This document shows positions 1 to 13,700 of a DNA stretch of 64,000 nucleotides, piece by piece. Source of the DNA: Alligator mississippiensis (lineage: Eukaryota; Chordata; Crocodylia; Alligatoridae); NCBI RefSeq assembly GCF_030867095.1, contig NC_081831.1:19754001-19818000 (forward strand), in the 5' to 3' direction. The notes under the pieces were generated by a model, which saw nothing but the letters and a program-made list of their open reading frames with translations, did not search any database and was not told where the DNA came from. The number at the start of each line of letters is the position of its first letter. Position 1 is the first letter of the stretch. The position numbers and the translations under genes are program-made.

Positions 1-1663
1 TATTTCCTTTTACAAAAACTGTTTATTTAGGTGGCAGGAAACTTAAGGAACAGTGTTAATGTTTTTTCCTATTGCTTTGTTAGGGGCCTTTGACTATCTC
101 AGCTTATCCCCAGGAGGCATTTCTGCTTGTTCTACGCATAGGCGTAAGCTTTTAAATCAGTATATGCAAGAAGCAGTGTGCGACTTTTGTGATTGTTGGC
201 AGCAGTTTGTACTCATTCCCCATATGTTCTTCCTAGTGCTTACATGAGAAAAGCAGTCAGCAAATGACTCTGAAGAACAGCTTATTAATGTAAGAATAGT
301 AACACCTTGCAGGTCATCAGTTTATTTCTTACCTACACCAGCAGCATCCTCTAGCCACTGGCTTGCAACAGTGTGAGAGAGCCCTTCAGTGCAAAACTGT
401 CATTGCAGCAGGATGAATGCATTATTACTTGTATCTGACCTGGTTTTCAAAGATACTGAAATCCTGTAGCTTCCATTAAAATAAGTGGGATTTTTGGGTG
501 CTCTTTAAAATCATGGCCATGACACCCAGAATTGCAAGATGTTTTACACAACATATTAAAAAAAGAGACAAAAACATATTGAGAGTAAGATCTGTGGCCT
601 AAATGTTCTTGCTTGTCAGTCCATCCATGTATCTTGTTGGTTCTGGTAGGTTTTTTTTTCCATTAGAAATTGGAACTGAATTTTTTGAATGATTGCTAAA
701 TGGGTCAAAGAAAAAATGGACATGACATGAGGTAGGGATGGGCCATGAATGGAATGAAATAAAGGACACAGTGGAGCTGGGGAGAGTGTGGGGTAAAGGA
801 AGAGGAAAGAGAAAGCAGCAGTCGTGTTTTAGTGGCACTCTTTTTTTGTTTTATCACTGTAAACACCTCACAACCCCACCCAAGCTCTTCAGTTATGCTC
901 TCTGCTAGCAGGTAGAAACAGAGAATGAAACTGCATTTATGCCCTCTGTTACAATGTCTCTATTGTTCAGCAATAGAACAATTCTAATTGATATCTTGTC
1001 TTACGTACTGGTACTGTGAAATAATTATAATAGTCGTACAATGTATGAGGCAGCAGCCTGTGACAAAAACCCATAGCTGCTTATATACTTTAAGCCTGCA
1101 TCATAACACATGCTGATAAGGAGACTGAATTAAGATCATAAATGCTGTCTAAATTCTGGCATTTCTTAAATTTTGAGTGCTTGACTTTTCAGCATTGATT
1201 TTCTTTTAATACAATATTTTTGTGTAATAGATATGGTGATGTCTGGTTGCAGTGAAGTTGCAGTACTGAGAAGTTATTTGAATTGCCCTGGATAGTTTAT
1301 TTTCCAATCTATTCAGAACTAAGAGAATCCACAAGGTCCCACCTGTGTATGTGTAACCGGGGAAGGGAGGATACTGAGGTGGTTTGTCCCCATGACTACA
1401 GTATATACTTCTGCACTTTTGGGCTGTTGTTGGCTAACCTGATGAAAGTCATCAGAAACTTACCTTACAGATGCAATGGATTATTTTTTTGTTTTCTTTT
1501 GTTTGTTTCTCTGGAATTGTATCTTTTTTCCTTTTATATTAACAAGATGACAGACCCCAGGCAGAACATACTGAAGGTCTTTTTCAACAGTGCATTATTC
1601 CGAGGTCTCAAAGATTTGTGCATGTATGAATTCAATTGTGATGTGTGTGTCCTTTGGCTACAG
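1..1663. other. CFAP52 intron, no feature recognised
   Basis: AT-rich intronic sequence. I looked for the preceding CFAP52 exon on + and found none. No repeat family was clear. Confidence 0.5.
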
Positions 1664-1763
1664 TGGGACCATTCGAGTATGGGAACTGGATTTACCAAAC
1701 AGAAAAATCAGGTCAACTGAATGCCAAACAGGGCAGCTCAAGAGAGTGATCACATGTATTATG
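1664..1763 (+). CDS. CFAP52: CFAP52 exon (first in window)
   Basis: The acceptor follows a pyrimidine stretch ending ctacag, and the donor is gtaagt. The first base completes a codon from an upstream exon outside the window; 33 codons follow. The encoded [15 protein letters not shown] is almost the same as in mammalian CFAP52. No earlier CFAP52 exon was seen in 1-1663. Confidence 0.93.
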
Positions 1764-4700
1764 GTAAGTTTCAGCAAAAGATGTGTAGTTAGGCTGAGTA
1801 TGTCTCAATAGACCTGTAGGTTATCCTAACCATTTGTAGTGATGGTATATTTATCAGTTGTAACATCATGATAAGTGTAAAAATATTAAACCTTGGAGAC
1901 TGTACCCCATAATATTTTTCTCCAGACAAGCAATTGTTTTTAGTGTTTTTGAAAGGAATCAGGCCAACTTTTAGCCAGAGGTTCTGGCATGAAAAAAATC
2001 ATTTTTCTGCTCATGAACATTGTCAAGTTTTAGTTAGAAAAATGTCTTACCTTCAACAGAGATCTGGATCTGTTTGTGGTGTTGGACACACACTTCATAT
2101 ACACCAGTCCAAATGAAATCCTGGCAATACACCACAGTGTAGCCACTAATACATTGCAAAGTTTCCCATGGTATAAATCTAGATAGCTGATCCTGCTTTC
2201 CTTATTTACACCTTCCCCCAGATGGCAGATGATGATAGTTACTTCTATGTTGGGACTACAAGCGGTGACATCCTGAAACTGAATACAAAAAGCAAACTTA
2301 TGAGTGACTACGGACCTATGAAAGACAAGTTCAGCCTGGTGAGTGGCAACCATGGGGTTTTGTTTTAACTTTTATTAACTCCAACAGATTCTCATGCAAT
2401 TTATTCCCCTGCCTCCCTTTCCCCTTCACTTCTTGTTAGTAAGTGGAAGCAGTACATTATTCCTTCCTCTAGGAGAGCCTCCACGGAACTGACTCAGAAA
2501 ACTAATCCCAGCTCTGTGCTATTGGTTCCTTATGAAGGGTATAGTTAGCACTGAGTTCAAAGACCTGGTTCAGACTCTGTTCTTTCTCAGTGTATTCCCA
2601 GAGATGGGTTTTGCCCACAGCTCTTGTGCTATCACAGAGTCTCTCTTATCAAATTCAATATGAGATAAAGATACAGGGAGACCAGGGTAAAAACAAATGC
2701 AAACACTCCTGATTTTGACCACGCAGAATTAAAGCCCCAAGGGGATCCCTTTTCACAAACAAAAAGGAACTTCCTCATGCAGATATTTCCTCCTCTTTGT
2801 TTAGCTCACTTGTTGCTTACTTTACCTGACGTGTATAGTTATACTGAATAGAACCTAAAAAGTAGGGAAAACAAACTGGAAGACAACAGTTGTGGAACTG
2901 ACTGAATATTGGGCAGTATTTGGCTATTTGAATTTCTCCAAGTGACATTCAGTGGCATTGGGTAGTTGATGTACCTCTCCTGGCAGCCACCACTCTACCT
3001 CTCTTGCTGGCTTGACCTTTCTCTTTCCCTTTCTCTGCTACACAGCTGGGAAAAGAGGAAAATAACCTTCCCTTAGGCATGGTGCCTATCACTTCCCCTG
3101 TGCCTGATCAGGGAGGAGGAGAGCTGTTATTTCTTGAGACAACAGAATGCACTCTTTACTTGTCCAGTTTCTAGTAACCTCCAAGGCCTTTGGGAGTGGA
3201 GAAATAAGGCCATCCTTGTCCACCCCAGAAACTAGCTCCAAATCAGTATGTATTAGAAGGAGAGTACAGCACAAGGGGAAGAAGTATTATAGGTATTTCT
3301 ACCAAATATTTGTCTGGGATGGGTTAAATAAGGATGATTCAGCCTTTAGCTGGGGGAGGAACTAGATGACCTTTTGAAGTTCCTTCCTTCTCTGTTTTTC
3401 TAGGATTTCATGATTAGTAGCCACAAGTCTCAGTGTCCCCACTAAAGGACAGAGCTGTGTTAGTGCTGAGCTTTGTGGCCACAACCAGAGTTCAGATACC
3501 ACTTCAGAATTCCCCTCGGATCTCCTCAAGCACTTACCCCATTACTTTATGAGGTACGTCATAGTCCCCATGCACGTCAGTCCCACCCTTCAGTCTGTAC
3601 TGGGGAGGAGTACAAACCATAATTCCTGCAGCACAGCAGGAAAGGTCTGCACCTCAAAGACATGCCACACTTTATGGAAGAACAAAGACAGTAATGTTGC
3701 CCCTCTTGCTTACACAAGAAATAAATTTAGGCCTTTTCTATCCTAGGTGTGACATTAAACCTTTCCTCAGTTCACATTTACCACCCACTGAAAAAAAAAT
3801 CTCCTGGAGAGCTCAGCTTAGATTGTGGTCTACACTCTAAAAAGTCTTTTGAATTCTCATCCTGCATGCTTTCTCCAAGCAGAGAAATCCCATTTGCTTA
3901 GTAGCATCTGTAAAGCAGGTAAGAAGTGAGGTGTGTGACTGGCAAGGACAGTCTAAGAACTATCAGGAGTGTCTGCATTGGAGAAGTGTCTTTAAAAGAA
4001 CTTGAAGGGGAAGACCTTAGTGTAGCAAAGAAGTCTGGAAGAGACTGCAATGGTACAGAAAGGAGAGGATCTCACTGGGGAGATGGATCGGCTTGATTTG
4101 GTTTGTGATTTTTCTTTGTAATCAACATACTTCAAAGCAGTGGTTTTCTTTTTGTAAAAAGTAAATAATAAAAGATAATATTTAAACCCCTCCACCATGC
4201 TTTGCATTTCATCTGCAAAAGGATATAAAACAGTATTTATTGCATTATTAATATGAGCTGCTTGGCTTCATGAACAACAAACGTAGATTATAAAGCTATC
4301 TACTCATGATTCAAAGAAAAGCCTTGACAGGAAAGGAGCCCACTTACAAAGGCAGTGTTGAAATCAAATGCCAATATTGGCATGTCTAATAATGTGTTCT
4401 GACTATTTAAGGATGCTTAATTTTCACTGTTTGTGGTATCAACTTCAATCTCAAATAGGGAAATTAAAACATGACACCCAGGAAACTTGAAGTAGTGCAG
4501 AGAGGGCCATAAAAGTGCAAATTTGTTAGCAGATAGTCAAGAGCTGTAATTGTGTATGTTCTCCACAGTCACAGGTTTAATTTGTAGTGCCTCCACCTGC
4601 TATAACTCTAAACCCAAAGGGTATTTGAAACTGAGCTTTTTTATATAAAGAGCTGTGCAGTAGTAGATCAAAACCATAGTTGATGAGTTAACAAGGGACT

Positions 4701-7700
4701 CAAAAAACGGCTGATGCTTCATAGAAAACTTTGAAAAACATTCTGTTTAGAAACAGTTCTGCTTCTGGATCATATTTTTTGATTTTCCTTCTTTGTTCTT
4801 GTTCTTTTGCTGAAAACATTTGCATGAAAACAGGCTTTCTTTCTGCTGTTGTTCTCTAGGTGATGGTATAAAATCCGGTGTGTAAGACATTCCACGATTA
4901 GGCATCATGTCCATGGTGTCAAAGAGCTGTGACATCAAGTGAGAGAAGCTACTGAAACCAATCAACACATTAGAAATAAACAAGTTTGTTTAGGCTAGAT
5001 TGGGTTAGGTTAGAAATGTGTTTCCATGCAGATGTTTGCTAGTGCTTACAGCTATGCTAGATTGAATACATCCAATTTTGCCTGATTTTGGAGGCTAACC
5101 AGTCCATGTCCTGGCTGGTACTGGGATGGTAGAATGCTTGGGAATCCTGGGTGCTAGAGGTACAAGCCACCCAGTTGGGACCTTGGCAAATATTGGACCA
5201 TGAAAACTGAATGGGTGGAGAGACTTCAGCAGCCCCAGTGTTGCTACTGAGCTGATGCACAGGACGACAACATAAAACAGCTTAATAGTACTTTTTTAAC
5301 AAAAAGAAGCACAAATAATGTGACATAGATGGTTGTCTCTTTGGAAAGAATTTTAAAATGTTTTCCACGAAACATAAGCAGGATTAATATTAATACAAGT
5401 GATTCCATTCATCTGGGTAACTGGACAAAAGCAGTGTGTCCAAATTCAAACTACTTGCACTATAATTTGTATTGTCTGGATTCTTCTCTTACAGCTTCCC
5501 ACTTGGTTGTGAAAAATTAAAGTGCCCTTGCTATTTCTGTCTCTGGCTGGGCTTCTCCTCACATCCATAACTAAGCCTCAGTCCTCGCCAGGCTAAGGTC
5601 TTGTGGGCTTGCTGTTTGGAAGTTGTGTTTACTCCTAAAAACAAGTGTGGTTGATGTGCGGGCTGGGAGCGATCCGGGGCCCTTTTGTGCGCGCAGGCTG
5701 TGGCCAGCAGCCCGGGCACGCGGGGTCGGAGAAAACAGGCGGCGCGCTAGAATTAGTCACAGACATGTAGTGGTCTATTCAAGATTGTTTACTTACACCG
5801 AAGATGGTCGCGGCGTAGGCTGGACAGTTTTCCAGGCACAGCTCCGATTAAATCCTCGTTTGAGGACTACGACAAGCTCGGGTCTCTCCCACGGAGTTGT
5901 TGAAGCTCCGTGGATCCTTTTGCACGCAGGAAAAGGGATACGTCGAGGATTGCGAACGGCGACGGGGAGAGGCTAGAGGTTGATCAGACCTCTGTTGCCT
6001 GCTTGAAATGCGCTGGGTCCGATAGGCTCCGCAGCGCTTAGAGATCTTCACACAGCGTGAAGATCCCTCCTCCTGGTGTTCGTGGAGTCCTCCAACTTGG
6101 GCGGAAACCACTCAAGCTTTTTATACAGCTAGCAAGCCAATCACTAGCCGCCACGTGTGCATAATTTAGAACTAGCCAATAATGTGGCTCGAATTCTAAT
6201 ACAAATGGCGGGAACTCTTTGCAACGAGCATTTCTCAGATGCAAAAGAAATGCACACTGCAAAGAAAGCTACAAATTTGGCGGGAAAATAATTTAGCAGT
6301 GCCAAAGCACGCACAAAACAAAAATCACAACTTTGGGTTGTGACGGTTGAGTCAAGCCAATATTTGCGTCAGAGATGCATTGGGAATACCAGGAGTTGTA
6401 GATAGACAGTGCACTGTATTGCCAACACCATTTGTTCAAGAGTCATGAACTGTGGTTCCCAAAAGTCAGGAGACTGACTACAAAAAATTTCCTTTTAACC
6501 AGTAAATGTTGTGTTCTTTAAATTCCTTCTGGTTTTTGACCTTTAAAAAGTCATGTTTCCTTGCTTTCCATCACAGTGGGCACACCCACAATATGTTTAA
6601 TGAACAGTAGATTAATTCTACTGCACAGTAGCGCACATGGCAAAAACCATGCAAATATGCTAATGCAGAGTAGTATTAGTCTACTGTGCATTATGCATCA
6701 CAAAAAGCATGCAATTGTGCTAAATGTGCAGTAGGCTGCTGTACTGCACATTATTTCATACTTGATTATACAAGTACTAAAAGTACAGTAGGCACTGTGC
6801 ATTTGTGGACATGTAGACACACCCAGTGTGAAGGCTAGAAACATTTTTTATTTAAACAAAACCTGAGTTTCTCATAGAGAACTATTCTGACTTTCCAAAA
6901 TACATGAAGTAAGATCTGATGCACACCTTGGGACACAGTTGATTTCCTGTCTCCAGTCTGGTGCTTTAGCCAATTCTTCCCATTCTCTGCCAGGGTAGTA
7001 GGGACCCTTGGTGGACTAATCTGTCATCTCATATTGAAACCCTTTGCTGAGCAATTCCTGAGGGCCATGTGACAGGACCTGTGCCCAGAGGTGCTGTGGC
7101 ACCCCCTGATAGACATGTGGCTGCTGCTCAGTCCAATCACTCGGGGGGGGGGGCTTTCCCTGTTATTTTGTCTGCCCTACCTTGATGTTGCTCAAACAGT
7201 TTGGGAGACTGCCCCAAAGGCCCAGAGTGGGTCCAGTCCACTGCCTACTTGCCCTTCAAACAATCTGTTGTGGCTCTTCTGGCCCAATTGGTGCCCTGGG
7301 ACACCAGGCATCTTATGCACTGTGTTTGTGGTCTCCGTCTACCCCCTTAGCCATGCCCAGGCCTCTCAGATGGTATGTAGTATCAGGCCACCTGGCTCCA
7401 CCACAACACTTAGCCCTCTCAGGCCTGAATGCCTCTGTTGGGGCTTCAGCCTCCCAACAGAGTCCTTACCCTCCCAGGGGCTGAGCCCCTGGGGTCCCTG
7501 ACCCAGGCAAAGCTGTAGTCCCCCCACCTGCCCCCAAGTCCATGATCCAGACAAAGCTCTAAGGTGGGTGCTCCTCAGGCACCCCTGTGGCCTCCATACC
7601 TCCCCCACAGCCACAACTCAGTCCTCCAGTATAAAACTAAGACAAAATGCAAACCACTACCACTGCTTTCAGACAAAACCTCTCCCACTCCAGGTAAAAA

Positions 7701-10700
7701 GGTCTTGCCAGCCCTCCTTCCCTTGAGCTCTTGCCTCTCTGCTCTCAGGGTGTTTTGATGCTTGCCAGGATGTCTCCTGGAGCTGTTCCCTGCAATGCAC
7801 CAGACCTGATTGAGTGCCTTCCTCCAGGTGCTGGGTTTATTTGCCCTGGAGCCGTGTCCTCTTTGGTCAGGTGACACCCCAGTCCCACACAGGGGTTTCT
7901 CCTTCCATCTAACGGGCAGCTTGGCCCTCATGCTGCAGTTTAGCCTGTCTGCATGCAACCTTTATCCTCTGGTTGCCTGGAAATCTGCACTACTCCCCCA
8001 GGTAATTCCTGTGCCACTAGCCTTGGCCCAGCTGCCTGCCTACGTAGGCAGCTAGGCTAGCCTGCTGTGCCTTCCCCTTTTCAGTAACAGGCCTTGGGCT
8101 CCTGCTACAGGCCCACTGAGACTGGCTCGTTCACCCCACCCTCCACACAAGGAAGAAGAAAATGGTTCTCTGGCACCGTGGGAACTGGGGTCCTACAGAA
8201 AAAAACTAATAGTTTTGGGGAAGAAAGTTTAGGCTGAATTCTACACTGTATTGTTCCAGTAGGGCAACAAGGATGGTCAGGGGTATGGAGGAGTTGTCAT
8301 ACGAGAAGAAACTAAATAGACTAGGACTTTTCATCTTAGAAAAAAGAGACTTGAGGGGGAACATGATAGAGGTTTACAAAATATTAAATGGTGCAGATGA
8401 AGTAAATAGAGATGTATTATTTACTGTCTCTTGCAATGCTAGAATAAGGGGACAGAGGTGAAAGTACTGGATAGTAGGCTTAAAAGTAACAACGATATGC
8501 TTTTTCACGCAGTGAGTGATTAACCTGTGGAATTCATTGCCTCAAGAAGTTGTGGGGGCTGGTAGCTTCACCTAGTTCAAAGGGGACTAAGCCAGTTCTT
8601 GGAGGAAAGGACCATTAATAGATATGGAGCGTGGTAGACTGGGGTGCAGCCTCCAAATTAGAACTTCCTAAACCTGTGGCTGCTGAACGCTGCAATGGGG
8701 GAGAAGCAGGGGGTGGGAAATTCTGGTCATGCTGTTTCCTCCCTCCCATCTCTGCTGCTGTGTGAGATGGGATACTGCGCTTGATGGAACTATAATCTGA
8801 CCCAGTAAATGTCAGTTCTTACGTACTTTTGTAATATCTAAAAGGGGGTAGAAAAGCTATGAAAGAATGAATTTAGGCAATAACAGAGAATGATACAATA
8901 AGGTAAAGTTGTGTATGCATACTTTGTTCCACTACCTCTGTAGGTGCAATGCTATTGCTTCCTTTTTTATACGTTAACATTTTTACACTGACTTTTAATA
9001 TACCTATATCTAATAAAGGCTTTCTCCATTTTCATTTTGAAGAGACTACTTTTTACCTGGTACAGTGGAGGGAAGCTAATAGAGCAATATTTGAATGATG
9101 TGTAAGGGCTGCCCCAGGGAGCATGGCAAAGACTCTGTTGTGCTATTCAACACAGCTGCATCAATAAAGAGATGCCGCTTCAATACAATTGTGTGTTAAT
9201 CCTGTTTTCTCCTAGGGAGTCACAGCTTTGCTTTTGCTGAAGACAGGAGATTTAGTAGTCGGCACCGGAGGAGGGATTATAGCTCTCTTTAAAGGCTCAA
9301 ACTACAAATCAATCAAGTGAGTCTGTAGACTGAAGTACCATAAGGATGTAGTGGTACAGAGTGGCAATGTGATGGGGCAGTAATGTACACACTCCAGAGC
9401 ACAGTCCAGATACCAGTTTCGATACTTTTTAAGTAATAGAGAAATCTCATGTTTTTTTCCATTTTCTCAGCAAAAGTAGACACTGTTGAAATGGGCAATA
9501 AAATAAAGTGGACACTGGTTGAAATATAGAATCATAGAAATTAATGACTGAAGGGGACCTCGAAAGATCATTGAGTCCAACTCCTCTGCTCTGGGCAGGA
9601 ATACAGTTGAAATCAAATGATCCCAGCAGGGTGTCTGTCCAGTCTCCTCTTGAAGACTGTCCTGCATAGAGTTGTTCTATTCCTTTGCAAATGTTAATTT
9701 AAATACTCCTAGTTCATTTAAAATAATTTATATAGATGTCAATTTGTGTAGCTTCTCTGAAGTCAATGAAATTACACCATTTTACAACAGCTGAGGCTAT
9801 GACCCTTGAAGTTAACAAGTAGTTGTAAGAGGACACTGGATTAAAAAAGGGCTTTGTCAATAGCTTTATAAACGAATGTATACAAATGTGTGCCTAATTA
9901 CTTATGACCCTTCTACTGTGATTACAAAACAGAGTTGCTGGCATCATTCCCCACTATGTGATTTGTAGATTCATAGATGTTAGGGTCTTCAAGGGCCCTT
10001 ACAAGATCACTGGGTCCAGTGCCCCTGCACTCGAGCAGGAAAGACTTCTGGGGTCAGATGACCCCAGCAAAGTGGGCATTAAGACACTTTTTGAAGATCC
10101 CCAGGGTGGATGACTGTACCAACAGTGTGTTCCAGACCCTCAGCACTCAGCTTGTAAAGAAGTTTTTCCTTATGTCCAATCTGAAGTGATCTTCAGTCAG
10201 TTTATGCCCATTGTTTCTTGTCTTCCCCAGGGGTGCCTTGTTGAACAGATACTCCCCCAGTATGCCCCTAATATGCTTCTAGGCTGCCACCATGTCCCCT
10301 CTGAGTCTTCTCTTCTCCAGGCTGAACAGTCCCATGCCCTTCAGCCTCTCCTCATATGACTTGCTCTTCAGACATCTAATCATGTGCATGGCCCTCCTTT
10401 GGACTCTCGAACTTCTCCACATCCTTCCTGAAGTGCAGCACCCAGAACTGGACACACTACTCCAGCTGCGGTCTCACCAAGGCCAAGTAGAGCGGGAGGA
10501 TGACATCCTTAGTTTTGCAAGGAATGTGCACGCAGTTACTCATTTTGCATTGTTGGCATAGGCAACTTAGGTAGGCACTTCTGAAAGCTTAGCAATATAT
10601 GGCTTAAACTTCCCAAAGCATCTAAACTGCCTGGTATACTCTTGAGTAAATGCTACTGAAGTGCGCTTTATTTAAAAAAAATAGGCAAAGGTGTGTTGTT

Positions 10701-13700
10701 ATCTACAACCTGCTCCAAAGAAATGTGTGTATGTGCTTGTGCTTTTAGTCTGTGCTGTACTACAGATAACATGAAGTGCTAATGAATTTGACAGGAAATG
10801 GAGTGTTGGTCTTGACAAGACTCTTGCCTTTTGTTATGGAGCATGGTAGGGGATGAAGGCAAAGTAGAAGCCAAATACAAGAGGAGGGGAGGGAGAAGAA
10901 TATAAGAAAAATCAGTATCAAGATCAGGTCAAACTTCTGTTTTATTTTAACAGGAAAATTCAGGTCCAAGGTGGTGTCACTTCCTTGACACGCAGAGGTC
11001 AAGGTCACCAGTTCTTTGCAGGAACAGAAGAGTCCCAGATTTACCGAATTAACTTCGCTGAGTTTAAAGAGGAATGCATTGCCACCTGTCATAATGAAGC
11101 AATTAATGACATCATTTTTCCCCTGTAAGGATAAGTAGAGGAGAGTCTTTTTACCCTTGAAAAAGGAGGTGTGGAGGGAGAGTGGGAGGAGGTGGAGATA
11201 CCTGTACAACACTTTTTAGCCAGGTGACTCCCAAAGTCTCATAGAATTTAGATTCTGATTTGCATGTAGGAGTCACTTCATCCAGCATTTCAGTGCAGCC
11301 AGGTTAGTTGCTGAATTAGAAAGCTGTTCAGGAAGTGACAAATAAGTAATGGATCAAACCTCCAGGAAGAATTTTAAACTGAAGCACTGCAATTACACAA
11401 ATTTGTGTAACAGCAGTGTTAACACCCTACACCAGGGGTAGACAAGTTTTTCCAGATGCAGTTCAGAATTACTTACCCTGTGTCAGAAAGAAGGGCAAGT
11501 ACTAGGACCCAGCTGCTGCTAACGCTTGTCTCTATGGCAGCATGGAAACATTGCCCACAGCCAAAGCCCCTTGCCACTGAGTTCTCACATCTGCAAGCTG
11601 GGTCCAAAGATTTTGCAGGTTTGTAGTTTAACAACCCTTGCCCTATACCATACTCTTGGGGAAAATGCCATGAAGCCTAAGCCAGGAGGCCCTTCACTAA
11701 TCCATATCTTAGCATGCAATGCATCTTTCTATGTTTCTTGTATTTATTGTCTTAAGTGGTGCTGATACTTGCAGATATGGCAGACAAGGTTCTTTAGGTA
11801 AATATGATATCTTTTATTAGACCAACTAGATAGTTGGAAAAATTATTCTTTCTGGTACAAACACCCTTCTTCAGGCACAGGGAGAGTTTGTTTCTTTGTG
11901 TTCTCTCCTGGGTAGAATGGAAGCCAGTATGCAAAATACTGGTTTGAAAATGCAAATGCATGGCAGGGGCGATCAGAGGCCCTGTGAGACAATAGGCAAG
12001 AGAAAGGTAGGGTTGGGGAGGAAAGGGGGAAGAATATAGCAGACAGGTTACCTGGGGTTATCAGATGGTAGGCAGGTTATAATGTGCCATAAAGCCAATG
12101 TCTGTCATACTTAGTCCATGGTTTTTTTGTATCCAGTAGATTTATGAAGTTAAGTTTGTAGGCTCATCTACAAAAGGTATTTTGTAAATTCCCTGAGAGA
12201 TTGGAGATTCACCAGCCTCCTCACCAGAAGCAAAATTCCTATGGGCCAAAGCTCACTGAATGGATCCAGACCATACCGGGGGAAAAAATATAAAATCTTC
12301 CAACACATTTCCATCATCTCCACAGTAACTATACCCACAACAGAACGATCACCATTCCTGGATCTTATACCTGCACTCCAGAAATGTAATATATCTCATC
12401 CAGTGCACCAAATGCCCTGATGGAAAGTATGTAGGAGAAACCAAACAACAACTGCGCACCACAATGAATGCACAATGAAAATCTATCAAAGACAAAAATA
12501 CACAACTACTTGTGGGTGCACACTTCTCACAAGACAACCACTCTCTCTCCAATTTCTCAATTCTAATCCTCAAAGAGAATTTATAAAACACCTTTTGTAG
12601 ACAAGTCTAGAAACTTCACTTCATCAACCTACTGGATACAAAAATCTTGGACTATATATACATACGATGTATATAAATATATATGAATACATAAATGGGC
12701 ATTCATTCCATCCAGGAAGAGCACACACCAGCTGCAGATACTTTCAGCCTCACAAAGGGTATTTATACCCGAAAGCTTGCTAAGAAGAATTTTTCCAACT
12801 ATTTGAGTTGGTCTAATAAAAGACATCACATTTACCTAAAGAACCTCATCTACCTATGTCAGCTACAACCAGCAACCCTTGCAGATGTGGCTGCATTCAT
12901 GATCTCTAATCCAAAACTTTGAACATCATCTAATATCCAAATAACACAGCTGTCGAAAGTGATTTTTTTGGGTCCGTGGGCATTGCTTACAATTTCGTGT
13001 TTGACAATGTGACACATTATATTACATTGTTGTAATGTCTTAAGTTAAACTTTCCCATAAATTGTTCCATCCCAAAAGGTGAACTTGTTACAAAGTTAAG
13101 AGTACAGAATGAAAATTGTCTTTCATAATTAACTATGGTATCTTCTACAGAGAAGACTACAGTTAAACATCAGAAACAAAGAACACCTAGCTGTGATGGG
13201 GAAATTAAGATCTAATAAGGATGCATCTAACTCTGATTAGTCCTCACTCACTTGCCCCTCTGCCTTACATAGGGGAACTTCTGACTTATTTGCTACCTGC
13301 TCCAAGAGTGACATCCGCGTGTGGCACACCCCAGAAAACAGGGAGCTTTTACGAATCACTATCCCCAATATGACTTGCCATGCCATTGAATTCATGAGGG
13401 ATGGCAAAAGCATTATTTCAGGTAACGGTCAGAGACCTCTGTATTTAGCTTCAGTCCAAAACTGTTCTCGGATGTTAATAAACATAGCTAGAATAGAATG
13501 GGGGAGGGCCAAAGACTCAACTTGTTTGATTCATCCCAGTGACCAAAAGGCATTTCAGCTGGAGAGATCCTCAGGCGCAGCAGAAGTGATGTGTGAGGAA
13601 GACAAGATCTGGGGAACCAGAAGAGGATGTGAACTCTAGCATGTCATAGAGCCCAGCTTCACAGTAATTCACACCAAAGTCAGCTGAGGGATGTTGAGGC

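Noticed and set aside
5043..5163. Functional 5S rRNA gene
   Set aside because: Too many substitutions in the internal control region, and no T-run terminator.
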